The notes: a model not told the origin generated them from the sequence alone. Shown: positions 15,947 through 27,109, numbered from the stretch's first letter. The stretch is 64,000 nt of DNA from Byssovorax sp. (GCA_025362495.1 JANYGI010000092.1:43485-107484); one strand, 5' to 3'. A program made the numbers and translations.

Positions 15947-18019
15947 ATGGGCTCTCTTCGTCACCTCCGCGCCACCCCTCGAACGCTCCTCGGCTTGCTC
16001 GCGGCCACTCTCGCGCTCGGCACCGCCGCCCGCGCCGAGGCGGCCGCGCTCGGCCCGGTCAACGTCACGCCCTCGTTCGAGACGGCGGGCGTGATCGTGC
16101 AGCTCACCGGTGACAGCGGCAACGAGACCGTCACCGTCGACGTCAAAGGGCCCAAGGACGCGGATTTTCACCCCGCGCATGCCGCGGTACTGTTCGAGCC
16201 GCACGCCTTCGCGACGAGCCTCTTCGAGCTCGCGCCGGGCACGGATTACACGCTGCGGATCACCGTCGCCGATCCCGACGGCGTCACCGGCAGCGCCACG
16301 CAGATGGTCGCGCTGCATACGCGCGCGGAGCCGACGTTGCCAGTCCCGACGCGGGTGCGCTGGGTCGGCCCCGGCGGGAGCGACGCCGCCGGCGCGGGCA
16401 CCACCAAGGCAGCTCCGTATGCCACGCCGGGATATGCCCTCTCCCAGGCCATGCCCGGCGACGAGATCCGCGTGCTCGCGGGGAGCTACGCCGCCGTCAG
16501 CGCGGATGGGACGCATGGCACCGAGGCGCTCCCGATCGTGCTGCGGGCGGACGATCCCGCGCAGAAGCCGGTGATCGACGGCGCCATGGCCGGGAGCTCG
16601 CTCTACCTCAACGACGCGGCTTACGTGGTCATCGACGGCTTCGAGGTGCGCAACGGCGGCGACGACAGCGGTGGTCATGGCGTCTATCTGCGCGCGTCAT
16701 CGCACGTCACCGTGCGCAACTCGTTCATCCACGACAACGGCCACGACAACGTGCTGATCAGCAAGGGCGCGGAGTTCTCGGGCGGGCCGCTCCTCGGGGG
16801 CTTTCACCTGATCGAGGGCAACGACATCGCCGATCTCGTCCAGGAGACCTGCACCGGCGGGAGCAACACCGCCTGCCCTGGCCAGACGTATTACGGCATC
16901 AAGCAGGACAATAACCCCGGCGGCGGCACCGTCATTCGCAAGAACCGTATCCGCGGCCACGACGACAACACCAGCCCTTGCGGCGACGAGGACAGCGGGC
17001 GCGAGCTCGCCGACGGCTCACCGGTGCTGGCGCTCGTCGGCGCCGGACCGTGGACGAACCACGATCTCGAGATCTACGACAACACCTTCGAGGACGCGCG
17101 CGACGACGGGATGGAGCTCGACGGGATCTGCGTCAACGCGCGGATCTACCGCAACACCATCCACAACGCGCAGAACCCGTTCTCGGCCGCTCCGGTGATG
17201 CCGGGGCCGTACTTCTTCGTGCGCAACCTCGCCACGGGCAACTGGGGTGACGCGGGCTTCAAGATGAACACGGCGGGCAACAGCGCCGTCCCGAGCCGCC
17301 ATGTGTTCGTCTACCAGAACACCTTCGTGCGAGCGAACCAGGGCCCCGCTCTCCACCTCTGGTACGCGGTCGAGGGCGATCACAACGTGCCGATTCACGA
17401 CTTCGTCTTCCGCAACAACGTCTTCGCGACGCCGATGGGCGGGGTGTGCACCAACGCCTACAATCACGGCGCGGAGCAGCCGAGCTTCGACGGCAACGTG
17501 TGGTGGACGACCGACACCACACAGATCTTCTCGTGGTGGAACGGCGCGAGCAACGACAAGTACGATACCTTCGCGGCCTTCCAGACCGGCGCTTCGCAGG
17601 AGGCGCATGGAGCCTTTGGCGAGCCGGGTCTCGGGGCCGATTTTGCCCCGGTGATGGGCTCTCTCGTGGTCGATCGTGGGGTGTTGATCCCCGGCATCAA
17701 CGATGACTTCGCAGGCAAGGCGCCGGACGTGGGTGCCTTCGAGCTCGGCGGCACGGGCCCGATGCCGAGCACGAGCAGCAGCGGTTCGTCGGGCGCCGGG
17801 GCCGGCGGCGGCGCGGCGACCGGCACGGGCGCGACGAGCGGCAGCGGTGGAGGCAGCGGCGGGAGCGGTGGAGCGAGCAGCGATAGCGGCAGCTCCGGTG
17901 GTTGCGGTTGCGTCCTGTCGGATCGCGATCGCACCTCGCCCGCGACGGCGCTCTTCAGCCTCTTCGCCCTCGCGATCGTCGCGCGACGTTCGCGCGCCGG
18001 ACGGGTCGCTCTGAAATAG
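15947..18019 (+). CDS. Parallel beta-helix surface protein with MYXO-CTERM sorting tail
   Basis: ATG at 15947 gives a 690-residue exported protein (signal peptide ending AARAEAA). Residues about 20-115 look like an Ig/fibronectin-type beta domain. From about 130 to 540 is a right-handed parallel beta-helix of the pectate-lyase/NosD type, with repeated short strands such as YVVIDGFEVRNG, SHVTVRNSFIHDN and FVFRNNVF. A Ser/Gly/Ala linker leads to a C-terminal GGCGC motif, a hydrophobic helix (ALFSLFALAIVA) and a basic end (RRSRAGR). That is the MYXO-CTERM pattern, which sends proteins to the outer surface after cleavage. It may bind or cut polysaccharide. The 47 bp after it contain the palindrome ggggcgcccc (18043-18052). 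Confidence 0.85.
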   Translation: MGSLRHLRATPRTLLGLLAATLALGTAARAEAAALGPVNVTPSFETAGVIVQLTGDSGNETVTVDVKGPKDADFHPAHAAVLFEPHAFATSLFELAPGTDYTLRITVADPDGVTGSATQMVALHTRAEPTLPVPTRVRWVGPGGSDAAGAGTTKAAPYATPGYALSQAMPGDEIRVLAGSYAAVSADGTHGTEALPIVLRADDPAQKPVIDGAMAGSSLYLNDAAYVVIDGFEVRNGGDDSGGHGVYLRASSHVTVRNSFIHDNGHDNVLISKGAEFSGGPLLGGFHLIEGNDIADLVQETCTGGSNTACPGQTYYGIKQDNNPGGGTVIRKNRIRGHDDNTSPCGDEDSGRELADGSPVLALVGAGPWTNHDLEIYDNTFEDARDDGMELDGICVNARIYRNTIHNAQNPFSAAPVMPGPYFFVRNLATGNWGDAGFKMNTAGNSAVPSRHVFVYQNTFVRANQGPALHLWYAVEGDHNVPIHDFVFRNNVFATPMGGVCTNAYNHGAEQPSFDGNVWWTTDTTQIFSWWNGASNDKYDTFAAFQTGASQEAHGAFGEPGLGADFAPVMGSLVVDRGVLIPGINDDFAGKAPDVGAFELGGTGPMPSTSSSGSSGAGAGGGAATGTGATSGSGGGSGGSGGASSDSGSSGGCGCVLSDRDRTSPATALFSLFALAIVARRSRAGRVALK

Positions 18020-18066
18020 TGAACGTCTGCTGAAATAACCCCGGGGCGCCCCGCGAAAGGTGCCCC

Positions 18067-18798
18067 ATGAAGACACTTCGTCGCGTCGCCCTGGGCGTGC
18101 TCCTCGCGGTTTCCCTCCCGGCGTGCGCCGACTCGAGGCGGAGCAAGGTCGAGGAGATCCCGGTCGCCACGCGAACGTTCCTGTACTCGGACGGCGGCGG
18201 CGCCGTCGGCCGCGTCGAGCGACGCATCATGGCCGACGGCGAGGAGCGGTTGCACGGGCAGACCGAAATCCGGAGCGACGGTGGCCATTTTCTCGTCGTG
18301 GAAGACGTGACGCTCGATCCGCGCGGGCGCCTCGTCCACGCCGAGACCGCGATCGCCGGGCGCTGCGCCGAGGTGACGGAGCAGCGCATCGTCTACGATG
18401 CTTCGAACGGAGCAGTGTCGGTGAGCGACGCCGGCGGTGAGAGGCGCTGGTCGGTCCCGACCGACGCGCCCTGGGTCCTCGCCCCTTCAAAAGACGCTCA
18501 GCGGCGGCCGATCGCGACGGCGTTGACGGGGTGGATCGCCATCCGCGCCGCCGCTCTGGCGCCCTCGCTCCGCGTCGTCGACGTGGCCGAGAAGACGGCG
18601 TATGCCACCTCGTCCGACCAGCTCGCCGTGCCGACCGAGCACGGGATGACGGCGGTGCTCGGTGACGCCGGGATCGACGCCGGCCCTGATTTCGTGGAGG
18701 AACTGCGCCTCGTGCCGCTCAGCCGCACGATGACGCGAGTCGCGGTGCTGCCGCCCCGGAGCGCGCTGCTCTGTGGACAGACCATGAACGAGCAGTAG
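18067..18798 (+). CDS. Predicted lipoprotein of unknown function
   Basis: ATG at 18067 follows GAAAGG and gives 243 residues with a clear lipobox (LPAC). The rest is soluble and beta-rich, with no catalytic motif and only two cysteines beyond the lipid site (RCAEV and LLCGQ). No family is recognised. It follows the MYXO-CTERM gene by 47 bp on the same strand and converges with the sulfatase-like gene at 18810. Confidence 0.7.
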   Translation: MKTLRRVALGVLLAVSLPACADSRRSKVEEIPVATRTFLYSDGGGAVGRVERRIMADGEERLHGQTEIRSDGGHFLVVEDVTLDPRGRLVHAETAIAGRCAEVTEQRIVYDASNGAVSVSDAGGERRWSVPTDAPWVLAPSKDAQRRPIATALTGWIAIRAAALAPSLRVVDVAEKTAYATSSDQLAVPTEHGMTAVLGDAGIDAGPDFVEELRLVPLSRTMTRVAVLPPRSALLCGQTMNEQ

Positions 18799-18809
18799 AG
18801 CCCTCCGCG

Positions 18810-21116
18810 CTACTGCGCGCCCCAGACCATCAGCGCCGCGGCGGTGTCCTGATCGATCGTCGCCGGCTCGCGCGCGCTCGCTGGCACGCGCGAGCCGAGC
18901 TGCTCGGCGATGATGCTGCGGAACAGGGCCCCCGCGGCGATGGGCATCTTCTCGCGGCGGTTGAAGGCACACGTCGGATCGACGGCCAGATCGCAGAGAT
19001 CGGGCGGAGCCGGATAGCGGCCCTCGAGCACCAGAGTCCCCCAGCGGGCGGAGTAGCGGCTGTCGAGACTGGCGATCTGCGGCGCCGCGCCCTCGTCGAT
19101 GCCGCCGGCCGCGCGGGAGATGTCCCGGCCGGTGGCCTGCTTGGAGAAGCCGAGGCTGAGGGCGCCGAGAGCCTCGTTGGCGAGGTCGACGACGGACGTG
19201 GGCTGGCTGATGCGTTTCCCGGCATAGATGCCTGTCGGGAAATGGATGTAGAGCGGCAGCATCAAGGTCGGCTCCGAGAGGGGCTCTTTCAGCTCGCCTG
19301 CCTCGGCGAACAGAGCGCCGACGCCCGAGCTTCCGTCGCCGGTGACGATCAGCAACGTCGTGTCCCAGAGGTTCTGCGTCTTCAGGGCGGTGATGACGGC
19401 GCCGAGCGCGCGGTCCTGGCCGGCGAGCGCGATCTGCTCGAGCGAGCGGATGCGCTGGCGGTCTGCGTCGTTGACGTTGGTGGCCGCGTGCCTGCCGCGG
19501 CGGAGCTTGGAGATGAGCTGCGCGGCGGTGCGCGGCTCGACCATCCCCGTGTAATCGGTGGGCACCGCGGTGGACATTTCCTTCAAGGTCATGTCCCAGG
19601 GAGGGTGTCCGCCGCGCGCGTGGATCACCGTGAGCAGCCGGGATTCGCTCGACGCTCTGGCGACCTCGGTGATCCAGGCCGCGGCGCTGTCGAGAGGGGC
19701 AGTCGCCGGATCGCCGCTGCTCGGGGCGAACTCGACGAAGCGCTCCCAGGCCTGGGCGAAGCCGAAGGCGCGGAAGGTGTGCGGCACGCCGGTGAACATC
19801 GCCGTTCGCACCGAGGCGTCGCGCGCCACGCCGGCGATGGTGGTCAGATCGGCCGGGACGCGCGCCGCGGCGTCGGAGAGGCCGAGCGCGGAGGGTGGCA
19901 GTCCGGTGAGCAGCGAGGCGACCACGGCCGAGACGAGCGGGCTCGGGGCGCGGTGTTGATCGAAGATCGTCGCCGTGGCGGCGAGATCGGAGAGGGCGGG
20001 GAGGCCCGGAGTCGGCGCGGCGTTCCAGGGCGGTAGCTCGGCGCGCTCGACGCCATCGAGCACGACGATCACCACGGCGCGGGCGGCCGGCGCGGGCGGC
20101 GGCGGAGGTGCGGTGACGGTCACCATCGGATCACCGAAGAGGATGCGCCCGCCGCGCGAGGCCTGCGTGGCGCGGAGCTCGAGGGCGATCACCTCGTGAG
20201 CATAGGCGATGAGCGGGACTTCGACCTCGGTCCAGGCCGCGTGATCGCCGGACTCCAGGTGGAGAACGCTCAGGCTCTCTGGCTTCTTTCCATCGCGCAA
20301 AACGCGGATCTCGGCGTCGCCCTCGCCGGTGCCTTGCACTCCGACCGAGGCGCGGAGAATGGCCCCCTCGGGCACGCGGACGGTGCATCGCACGCTGCCC
20401 GGGGCGCGGAGGGCGAGGGATCGATGCGGCACTCCACCGATCGCCGCGGCCGGCGCGACGAGATCGCGGAGCGTGGGTGGCCCGTACGTCATCGCGCTGT
20501 CGTCGGGGACGCCGACCCGGATCCAGTCGACGTCGGCGAGCGAGTCCTGATCGCGGTTGCGCCCGAAGAAGTGGAGTGTGAGCGCGTGAATGCCGGCGTC
20601 GACGGGCAGCGTGGTCGTGCCGGTGGTGGCGATCTTGATCTGCTCGCGCGTGAAGGTGAGCGTGCCGAGCGGCTGATCGTCGAGCAGCACCTGCGCCGAT
20701 TTCGCGCCGTTGCCGACGACGCGCGCGGCGACGAAGATCGGGGAAGCGTCGGTGAGCGTGAAGTTCACGGTGAGCTTGCGATCGGTGACGCGCGCCCAGG
20801 TGGAGCCGTCGTGCTCGACCGCGGTGACGCCCGCGGGCTTGCCTTCGCCCCAGCCGTAGCGCCCGATCATCGCGCTGGTGCCCAGGTCGAGCAGCGGCCC
20901 GCGATGATCGATGTCGCAGCCGGGGAGGGCGCGCACGACGTCCACGAGCGTGCGTGAAGGCGGCCGCGGGGGCGGCGCAGGCACGGTGGCGCTCGCCGTC
21001 GCCGCGGCGGCCTTGGGGCGCTCGCGCTGCGGCGGATCACACCCACCACAGCCGGTGAGCGTCGTCAGGAGAACGAGCCCGGCGGTGGTCAGCGGAGAGC
21101 GGGAGGAAAGAGGCAT
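18810..21116 (-). CDS. Sulfatase / alkaline-phosphatase-superfamily lipoprotein
   Basis: ATG at 21116 gives 768 residues, with a lipobox (LTGCGG) and a Pro/Ala linker. Earlier in-frame codons run into the upstream palindrome and are rejected. Residues about 60-340 form a beta-sandwich region. From about 340 the alkaline-phosphatase-superfamily core is visible (VVIVVLDGVERAEL; SPLVSAVVASLLTGLPPSALGLSD; LLTVIHARGGHPPWD; TTLLIVTGDGSSG). The usual Cys/Ser-x-P-S-R sulfatase signature is replaced by SPLVSAVV, so formylglycine activation is not expected. It may be a degenerate sulfatase, a phospho- or ethanolamine-transferase relative, or non-catalytic. Confidence 0.75.
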   Translation of the reverse strand: MPLSSRSPLTTAGLVLLTTLTGCGGCDPPQRERPKAAAATASATVPAPPPRPPSRTLVDVVRALPGCDIDHRGPLLDLGTSAMIGRYGWGEGKPAGVTAVEHDGSTWARVTDRKLTVNFTLTDASPIFVAARVVGNGAKSAQVLLDDQPLGTLTFTREQIKIATTGTTTLPVDAGIHALTLHFFGRNRDQDSLADVDWIRVGVPDDSAMTYGPPTLRDLVAPAAAIGGVPHRSLALRAPGSVRCTVRVPEGAILRASVGVQGTGEGDAEIRVLRDGKKPESLSVLHLESGDHAAWTEVEVPLIAYAHEVIALELRATQASRGGRILFGDPMVTVTAPPPPPAPAARAVVIVVLDGVERAELPPWNAAPTPGLPALSDLAATATIFDQHRAPSPLVSAVVASLLTGLPPSALGLSDAAARVPADLTTIAGVARDASVRTAMFTGVPHTFRAFGFAQAWERFVEFAPSSGDPATAPLDSAAAWITEVARASSESRLLTVIHARGGHPPWDMTLKEMSTAVPTDYTGMVEPRTAAQLISKLRRGRHAATNVNDADRQRIRSLEQIALAGQDRALGAVITALKTQNLWDTTLLIVTGDGSSGVGALFAEAGELKEPLSEPTLMLPLYIHFPTGIYAGKRISQPTSVVDLANEALGALSLGFSKQATGRDISRAAGGIDEGAAPQIASLDSRYSARWGTLVLEGRYPAPPDLCDLAVDPTCAFNRREKMPIAAGALFRSIIAEQLGSRVPASAREPATIDQDTAAALMVWGAQ

Positions 21117-21177
21117 TCGCGAGATCTGTCGACGTCTGGATCCGTGGGTGGGTTGAACGCGTCGGAGAAGAGACAAG

Positions 21178-21304
21178 CATTCAACGCAAGGGCGCGGAGA
21201 CGCAGAGACGCAAAAAGGCAAGAGCAGAGGAGAAATGTATTTCTTCATCTGCTCTGGCTCCGGGTTTTTTGCGCCTCTGCGTCTTTGCGCCTTTGCGTTC
21301 AAAT
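21178..21304. repeat. Long imperfect palindrome, interspersed-repeat type
   Basis: The left half starts around caacgcaagggcgc (21182) and continues through gacgcagagacgcaaaaa. The right half (ending near 21302) is its inverted copy with a few mismatches. The halves keep pairing through agagcaga with a five-base bulge and meet at gaaat-gt-atttc (21232-21243). The whole could fold into one hairpin of about 50 base pairs with almost no loop. Such cgcagagacgc-type units occur as dispersed intergenic repeats in many bacteria and are often mis-called as short proteins beginning NAKAQRR. It sits between the stop of the DUF885 gene and the start of the sulfatase-like gene. Confidence 0.85.
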
Positions 21305-21321
21305 CTGGCTCTCCAGGACTT

Positions 21322-23106
21322 CTACAAACCCGCCTCGAGGTCCTTGAGAACCCGATCGTGGATCAGCGGCACCGGCGGGGAGCCGTGCGAGAGCAGGGCG
21401 TTGTGGAACTTCTGGAGGGAGAACTTCGCGCCGAGCTTCTTCTTGGCTTCCTCGCGCAGGGCCAGGATCTGCACCTTGCCGAGGGTGTAGGCGAAGTAGC
21501 CGGGATCGAACGTGCCGCGGACGGCCTGCTCGCGCGCCGTGGCCTTGTCTTGGTGGCAGTCGGTGATGAAGCGCTGGGCGGCCTGGGCGAGCGTCATCCC
21601 TTCGGTGTGGAGGCCGAGGGAGACCACGAAGCGGCAGTTGCGGAGGAGCGCGTCGGAGAGCTGCCCGAGCTTGTTCTGCGGGTCCTCGGCGCCAAAGCCC
21701 TCTTCCACCATCATCTGCTCTCCGTAGTGGGCCCAGCCCTCCACGAACGAGTAGGACGAGAGCATCTTCTGCGCGCGGGTAGGTGCCTTGTGGATCCACT
21801 GGCCTTGAAGGAAGTGGCCGGGATAGACCTCGTGGACCGTGGTCGCCATGAGGATGCCGCGGCCCATCAGGTACTCTTCCTGCTCTTTCTTGGGCCAGGT
21901 CGGATCGGGGCGGGTGATGTAGTAATAGGCCTGCGTGACCTTGGTCTCGAAGGGGCCGGGGCCGTCGAGGAAGGCCGCGTTCCAGCGCTGGAACGGGGGA
22001 GTCTCCTTGAGGACGGCCTTGTCGTCGAGGAAGGGCAGCGTGGCGATCTTCTTCTCGATCACGAACTGACGTGAGCTGTTCATCAGCTTCGTCGCCTCGT
22101 CGAGCAACGCCTCGGAGGTGGGGCGGGTGAGCTTGGCCTTCTTGCCGGCCAGCTCGAAGGCCTTCTTGTTGACCTGGAGGTTCTCTTCGCCCATTTTCTT
22201 GAAGTCGGCGAGGGGGATGCTCAGGCCCTCTTGCAGCAGCAAGAGCTTCTTGTACCGCTCGACGCCGAGCACGTGGCTGTTGTCGCCCTTCTTGACCTCG
22301 TCCTCGAGGTACGCGGCGAGCTTGTCGGCCTCGTCGGCGAGGGCGGCGTTGGTCTTCACCAGATCGGCTTGAAACGCGGCGTCGCCGACTCCCTTGGTCT
22401 GCTTGACGACGTCGCCGCGGAGGTACTCGGCGTAGCCCTTGTAGATCTTCAAGGCCGTCTCGACGACGGGCTTCGACATCGGGCTGACGAGGTTCTTGCG
22501 GATGCTGCCAATCTGCGCGAGCGCCGCCTTCTCGTGCTCGAGGAGCTTCTGCAAGCGCTGCTCGATCGGCGCGTAGTCGTGATCGAGGTAGACGTTGACG
22601 GAGAAGAGCTCTTCGTAGAACTGCGGGCGGTGCTGGTAGGCGGCGAGCTCCTGGAGCTGGAAGAGCGAGAGGCCGGCCTGGGAAGAGATGATGGCGAGAT
22701 CGAGCGCGTCGTCGGCCGAGAGAGAGGCCTTGTCGACGGCGGCGAGATCCTTCTGCTGCTGGGTGAGACGGGCGATCTTGGCCTTGATCGCCTCGGCGCC
22801 GTAATCGGCGATCTTGCCGTCGCTGTCGTGGAGGCCGAGGCCGCGCGCCATCGCCGGCTCGTCGCGCAGCCACTGATCGAGGATGCGATCGCGGAGCGCG
22901 CTGAAGCCGGAGGCCGGCGCGTCGCTCGTCGAGGCGTTCGAGGCCGTCTTCGCGGGCGTCGGCGAGCCGGAGCCGGCGTAGGCCGGGATCGGCGGCGCGC
23001 TGTACGGCGGCCTCGGCTCGGCCCCGCCGCACGCGGCGGCGAGGAGAGCGGCCGCAGCGGCGCCGAGGAGAGAGCGAGCAGAGGTGGGGAGCGCGCGGAT
23101 GGGCAT
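21322..23106 (-). CDS. DUF885-family (putative zinc hydrolase) lipoprotein
   Basis: The 594-residue protein has a lipobox (LLAAACGG, Cys26) and a Ser/Pro-rich linker. It then shows the almost wholly helical fold of the DUF885 family. The family's metal-site motif is present as HEVYPGH (425-431), followed by FVEGWAHYGE. Related proteins are annotated as carboxypeptidase-like or X-Pro-type peptidases on weak evidence. The lipid anchor suggests it works on peptides in the envelope. It lies 34 bp downstream of purB on the same strand. Confidence 0.82.
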   Translation of the reverse strand: MPIRALPTSARSLLGAAAAALLAAACGGAEPRPPYSAPPIPAYAGSGSPTPAKTASNASTSDAPASGFSALRDRILDQWLRDEPAMARGLGLHDSDGKIADYGAEAIKAKIARLTQQQKDLAAVDKASLSADDALDLAIISSQAGLSLFQLQELAAYQHRPQFYEELFSVNVYLDHDYAPIEQRLQKLLEHEKAALAQIGSIRKNLVSPMSKPVVETALKIYKGYAEYLRGDVVKQTKGVGDAAFQADLVKTNAALADEADKLAAYLEDEVKKGDNSHVLGVERYKKLLLLQEGLSIPLADFKKMGEENLQVNKKAFELAGKKAKLTRPTSEALLDEATKLMNSSRQFVIEKKIATLPFLDDKAVLKETPPFQRWNAAFLDGPGPFETKVTQAYYYITRPDPTWPKKEQEEYLMGRGILMATTVHEVYPGHFLQGQWIHKAPTRAQKMLSSYSFVEGWAHYGEQMMVEEGFGAEDPQNKLGQLSDALLRNCRFVVSLGLHTEGMTLAQAAQRFITDCHQDKATAREQAVRGTFDPGYFAYTLGKVQILALREEAKKKLGAKFSLQKFHNALLSHGSPPVPLIHDRVLKDLEAGL

Positions 23107-23140
23107 GGCGCGCGGAGCCTCGCAAACTCCCGGAGAGCGG

Positions 23141-24451
<1,311 letters not shown>

Positions 24452-24590
24452 CGCTGCTGGTATGCGGAGGGGGCGTCAAGGCTCGAAGGTCTGGAGAAGG
24501 CGGCGTCCCGGCGTGCGGCGTCGCCCTCCCGCGAAATCCTGGCGAGGGTGGGCTTGCGGTCTCTGCGCGAGGTCCGAAGGCTTCCAGCCG

Positions 24591-25169
24591 ATGGCCAAGG
24601 ATGCGCTGTTGCGCGACGCTCCCCGCGTCGACCTGCCGAGCTCGAACGCCCCTCGGCCGAGCTCGCCCGCGCCGTACATCGTGCTCGTGGGCCTCGATCT
24701 CTCGGAGCCCGGCGGCCGCGCCTGGCGGTTCGCGTTCGAGCTCGCGGCGCTGCGCGGCGAGAGCAGCGAGGTCCACGCGGTGGTGATGGGCGCGCGCGCG
24801 ATGGCCCCCGAGATGCGCGACGTGGCGACGCCGGGCGTGTCGACGCCGCATCGCGCCGAGCAGCCGGAGCGGCCGCTGCCGCTGCTCAAGGTGTTCCAGC
24901 ATCGATCGGCGGGCGGACAGGCCAAGCTGATGGCGATGCACTTTCGCACCGGGAGGCCGGACCGCGCGATCCTCGGCCTGGCGAAGGAGATCGGCGCCGA
25001 CGTGATCGTGGTAGCGACGCCGCCGCCGACGCGCTGGCAGCGCCTGCTCGGGAGCTCGATCGCCGATCGGATCACCCGAAACGCGCCTTGCCCGGTGGTG
25101 CTGGTGAAGCCCAAGACCGACGAGAACGATCCGGGCTTCGCCGAGTTCGAGCCCCGCGCAGAGCGGTAG
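24591..25169 (+). CDS. Universal stress protein (UspA family)
   Basis: ATG at 24591 gives 192 residues. A 25-residue polar leader precedes a single UspA domain beginning IVLVGLDLSEPGGRAW. The C-terminal part DVIVVATPPPTRWQRLLGSSIADRITRNAPCPVVLV matches the usual end of the domain, but the ATP-binding G-x2-G-x9-GS pattern is only partly kept. A basic insertion in the middle (about residues 75-110) is longer than in E. coli UspA. It may bind ATP weakly or not at all. The role is probably general stress adaptation. It converges with the gamma-glutamyltransferase gene with no gap. Confidence 0.82.
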   Translation: MAKDALLRDAPRVDLPSSNAPRPSSPAPYIVLVGLDLSEPGGRAWRFAFELAALRGESSEVHAVVMGARAMAPEMRDVATPGVSTPHRAEQPERPLPLLKVFQHRSAGGQAKLMAMHFRTGRPDRAILGLAKEIGADVIVVATPPPTRWQRLLGSSIADRITRNAPCPVVLVKPKTDENDPGFAEFEPRAER

Positions 25170-27047
25170 TCACCTCTTCGGCGCGTCGATGCCAGTCGCC
25201 TTTCCGCCCTCGCGCTTGTCGATCGTCCCCCAGGCCGTCCCGGTGGCGGCGTCGATCAAGATCTCGTTGGCGTCGCCCATCGGGACCGCGTCGAAATCGA
25301 GGGCGTGGCCGCGCTTGGCCAGATCGTCGAGCGCGGCGCGCGGCGGCGGAGTGAGCTTCTCGATCCGCACCTTGTCGGGGAAATACTGGTGATGAATGCG
25401 CGGGTGCGAGACGGCCTCGTCGACGGTGAGCCCATAGTCCACGACGTTGCGAAAGACCTGAGCGACGGTGTTGGGGATGGTGTCGCCGCCCGGCGATCCG
25501 AGGACGAGCACCAGCTTGCCATTCTGCGCGACGATGGTCGGCGTCATCGAGCTGGCCATTCGCTTGCCGGGGGCGAGGGCATTGGGGCCGATGATCGAGA
25601 ACGCGCCCATGGCGTTGGCGAGGAGGACGCCAGTCCCGGGGATGACGACCTTGGAGCCAAAGGCCGCTGACTGGGTGTAGGTGCACGAGACGGCGTTGCC
25701 CTCGCCGTCGACGACCGAGAAATGCGTGGTCTGCGGCGACTCGGGCGGCTCTTCCGTGGTCGCCGAGGCCAGGGTGGACGAGGGCGTAGCGTGATCGCGA
25801 TCGAGCGCTGGCTTGCGCGTCTCCAGGTGCAAACCGCCCAGCAGCTTCGTCAGGAGAGTGGCAGTCGCGTCGGCCGGCTGGAAGTCGGGATCGGCCCCGA
25901 CGAGGCGGCGCTCGGCGTAGGCGCGCCGCGAAGCCTCGATGAAGAAATGGAGGCTCTGCCCCGAGTCGGCCGGCGCCTCGTACGCGCGCCAGCGCTCGAG
26001 AGAGAGCATGATCTCCGCAAAGGCCACTCCGCCCATCGACGGCGGAGGCATGGTGGCGACGTCGAAGCCCCGGTACGAGAAGCGGAGCGGCTCGCGGATC
26101 ACGGCCCTGTAGCCGGCCAGATCGGCCCCGGTGACGAGCCCTCCATGGGCCTTCATGGCTTTATCGATCTTCGCGGCGACCGCGCCCTCGTAGAAGCCCT
26201 TGGCCCCCTCCTTCGCGATGGATTCGAGGGTGCGCGCGAGATCGGGCTGCTTCCAGAGGTCGCCCGTCTTCAAGGCCTCTTTGCCGTGACCGTAGGTGGC
26301 GCGCGCGACAGGGTCTCTCTTGAGCTTCTCCCAGTTCCAGCCGAGCACCTGGCCTTGCCGCGGACCGAGCTTGTGGCCCTTCTTCGCGAGGGATATCGCC
26401 GGCGCGACGAGGTCGGCCCAGGGGCGTTTGCCGAATTTCTCGTGCGCGAGGGCGAGGCCGGCGATGGTGCCCGGCACAGCGGCGGACGCGTAGCCAAAGG
26501 CCCCTCCGTCGAGCATCGCTTTGTTCTTCTCGGGCGTGGCCGCGGCGGGCGCCGTCTCGCGGAAGTCGATCGCCGTCGTCGCGCCGTCGTGGCCGCGCAC
26601 GATCATGAAGCCGCCGCCGCCGAGGTTCCCCGCGCTCGGGTGGGTGACCGCGAGCGCGAAGGCCACGACGATCGCCGCGTCGACGGCGTTCCCGCCCTTG
26701 CGAAGGACGTCGACGCCGGCCTGCGTGGCGTTGGGCTCGACGCTGGTGACGAGCCCGGCCTCGCCACGAACGGCGTTTTTCCCGCCGGAATGCAGCACAA
26801 TTGGAGGATCGGGCGCCGCGGGCGGCGGGTACGTCGGCGCGGGCGCGGCGGACGCCGAGGCGCTCGCGACCTCGACGACGGCGGCCGACGCGCTCGATGA
26901 AGGCGGCGTCAGCGCCGGGGCGGGCGGCGCCGGATCGTCGACTCGATGCGGCGGCGGCGCGTGCGCGTCGCACCCGATGAGCGCGACGGCGACCGAGAAA
27001 ACAAGGCTATTTCGGGGAGACGAAGCGAGGCGACGAGGGAGCGACAT
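25170..27047 (-). CDS. ggt: Gamma-glutamyltransferase, predicted lipoprotein
   Basis: The 625-residue protein is a Ntn-hydrolase that transfers or hydrolyses the gamma-glutamyl group of glutathione and related peptides. The precursor cleaves itself before Thr440 of TTHFSVVDG, the N-terminal nucleophile of the small subunit. The large-subunit core shows GGNAVDAAIV, GGGGFM and DFRETAP. The oxyanion Gly-Gly pair is SPGGD near the C-terminus. Instead of the usual cleaved signal it has a lipobox (LIGC26) and a Pro/Ala-rich linker, so it should be lipid-anchored. Confidence 0.9.
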   Translation of the reverse strand: MSLPRRLASSPRNSLVFSVAVALIGCDAHAPPPHRVDDPAPPAPALTPPSSSASAAVVEVASASASAAPAPTYPPPAAPDPPIVLHSGGKNAVRGEAGLVTSVEPNATQAGVDVLRKGGNAVDAAIVVAFALAVTHPSAGNLGGGGFMIVRGHDGATTAIDFRETAPAAATPEKNKAMLDGGAFGYASAAVPGTIAGLALAHEKFGKRPWADLVAPAISLAKKGHKLGPRQGQVLGWNWEKLKRDPVARATYGHGKEALKTGDLWKQPDLARTLESIAKEGAKGFYEGAVAAKIDKAMKAHGGLVTGADLAGYRAVIREPLRFSYRGFDVATMPPPSMGGVAFAEIMLSLERWRAYEAPADSGQSLHFFIEASRRAYAERRLVGADPDFQPADATATLLTKLLGGLHLETRKPALDRDHATPSSTLASATTEEPPESPQTTHFSVVDGEGNAVSCTYTQSAAFGSKVVIPGTGVLLANAMGAFSIIGPNALAPGKRMASSMTPTIVAQNGKLVLVLGSPGGDTIPNTVAQVFRNVVDYGLTVDEAVSHPRIHHQYFPDKVRIEKLTPPPRAALDDLAKRGHALDFDAVPMGDANEILIDAATGTAWGTIDKREGGKATGIDAPKR

Positions 27048-27109
27048 CGGCTGAGGGGGACGCTAACGCGCGGCCGCCCCCGGTTCCATCCAGCCGGCTG
27101 TCGCGGCGA

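Noticed and set aside
21116..21302. An N-terminal extension of the sulfatase-like protein, beginning NAKAQRRR
   Set aside because: It is translation of the palindromic repeat. The signal peptide and lipobox start at 21116.
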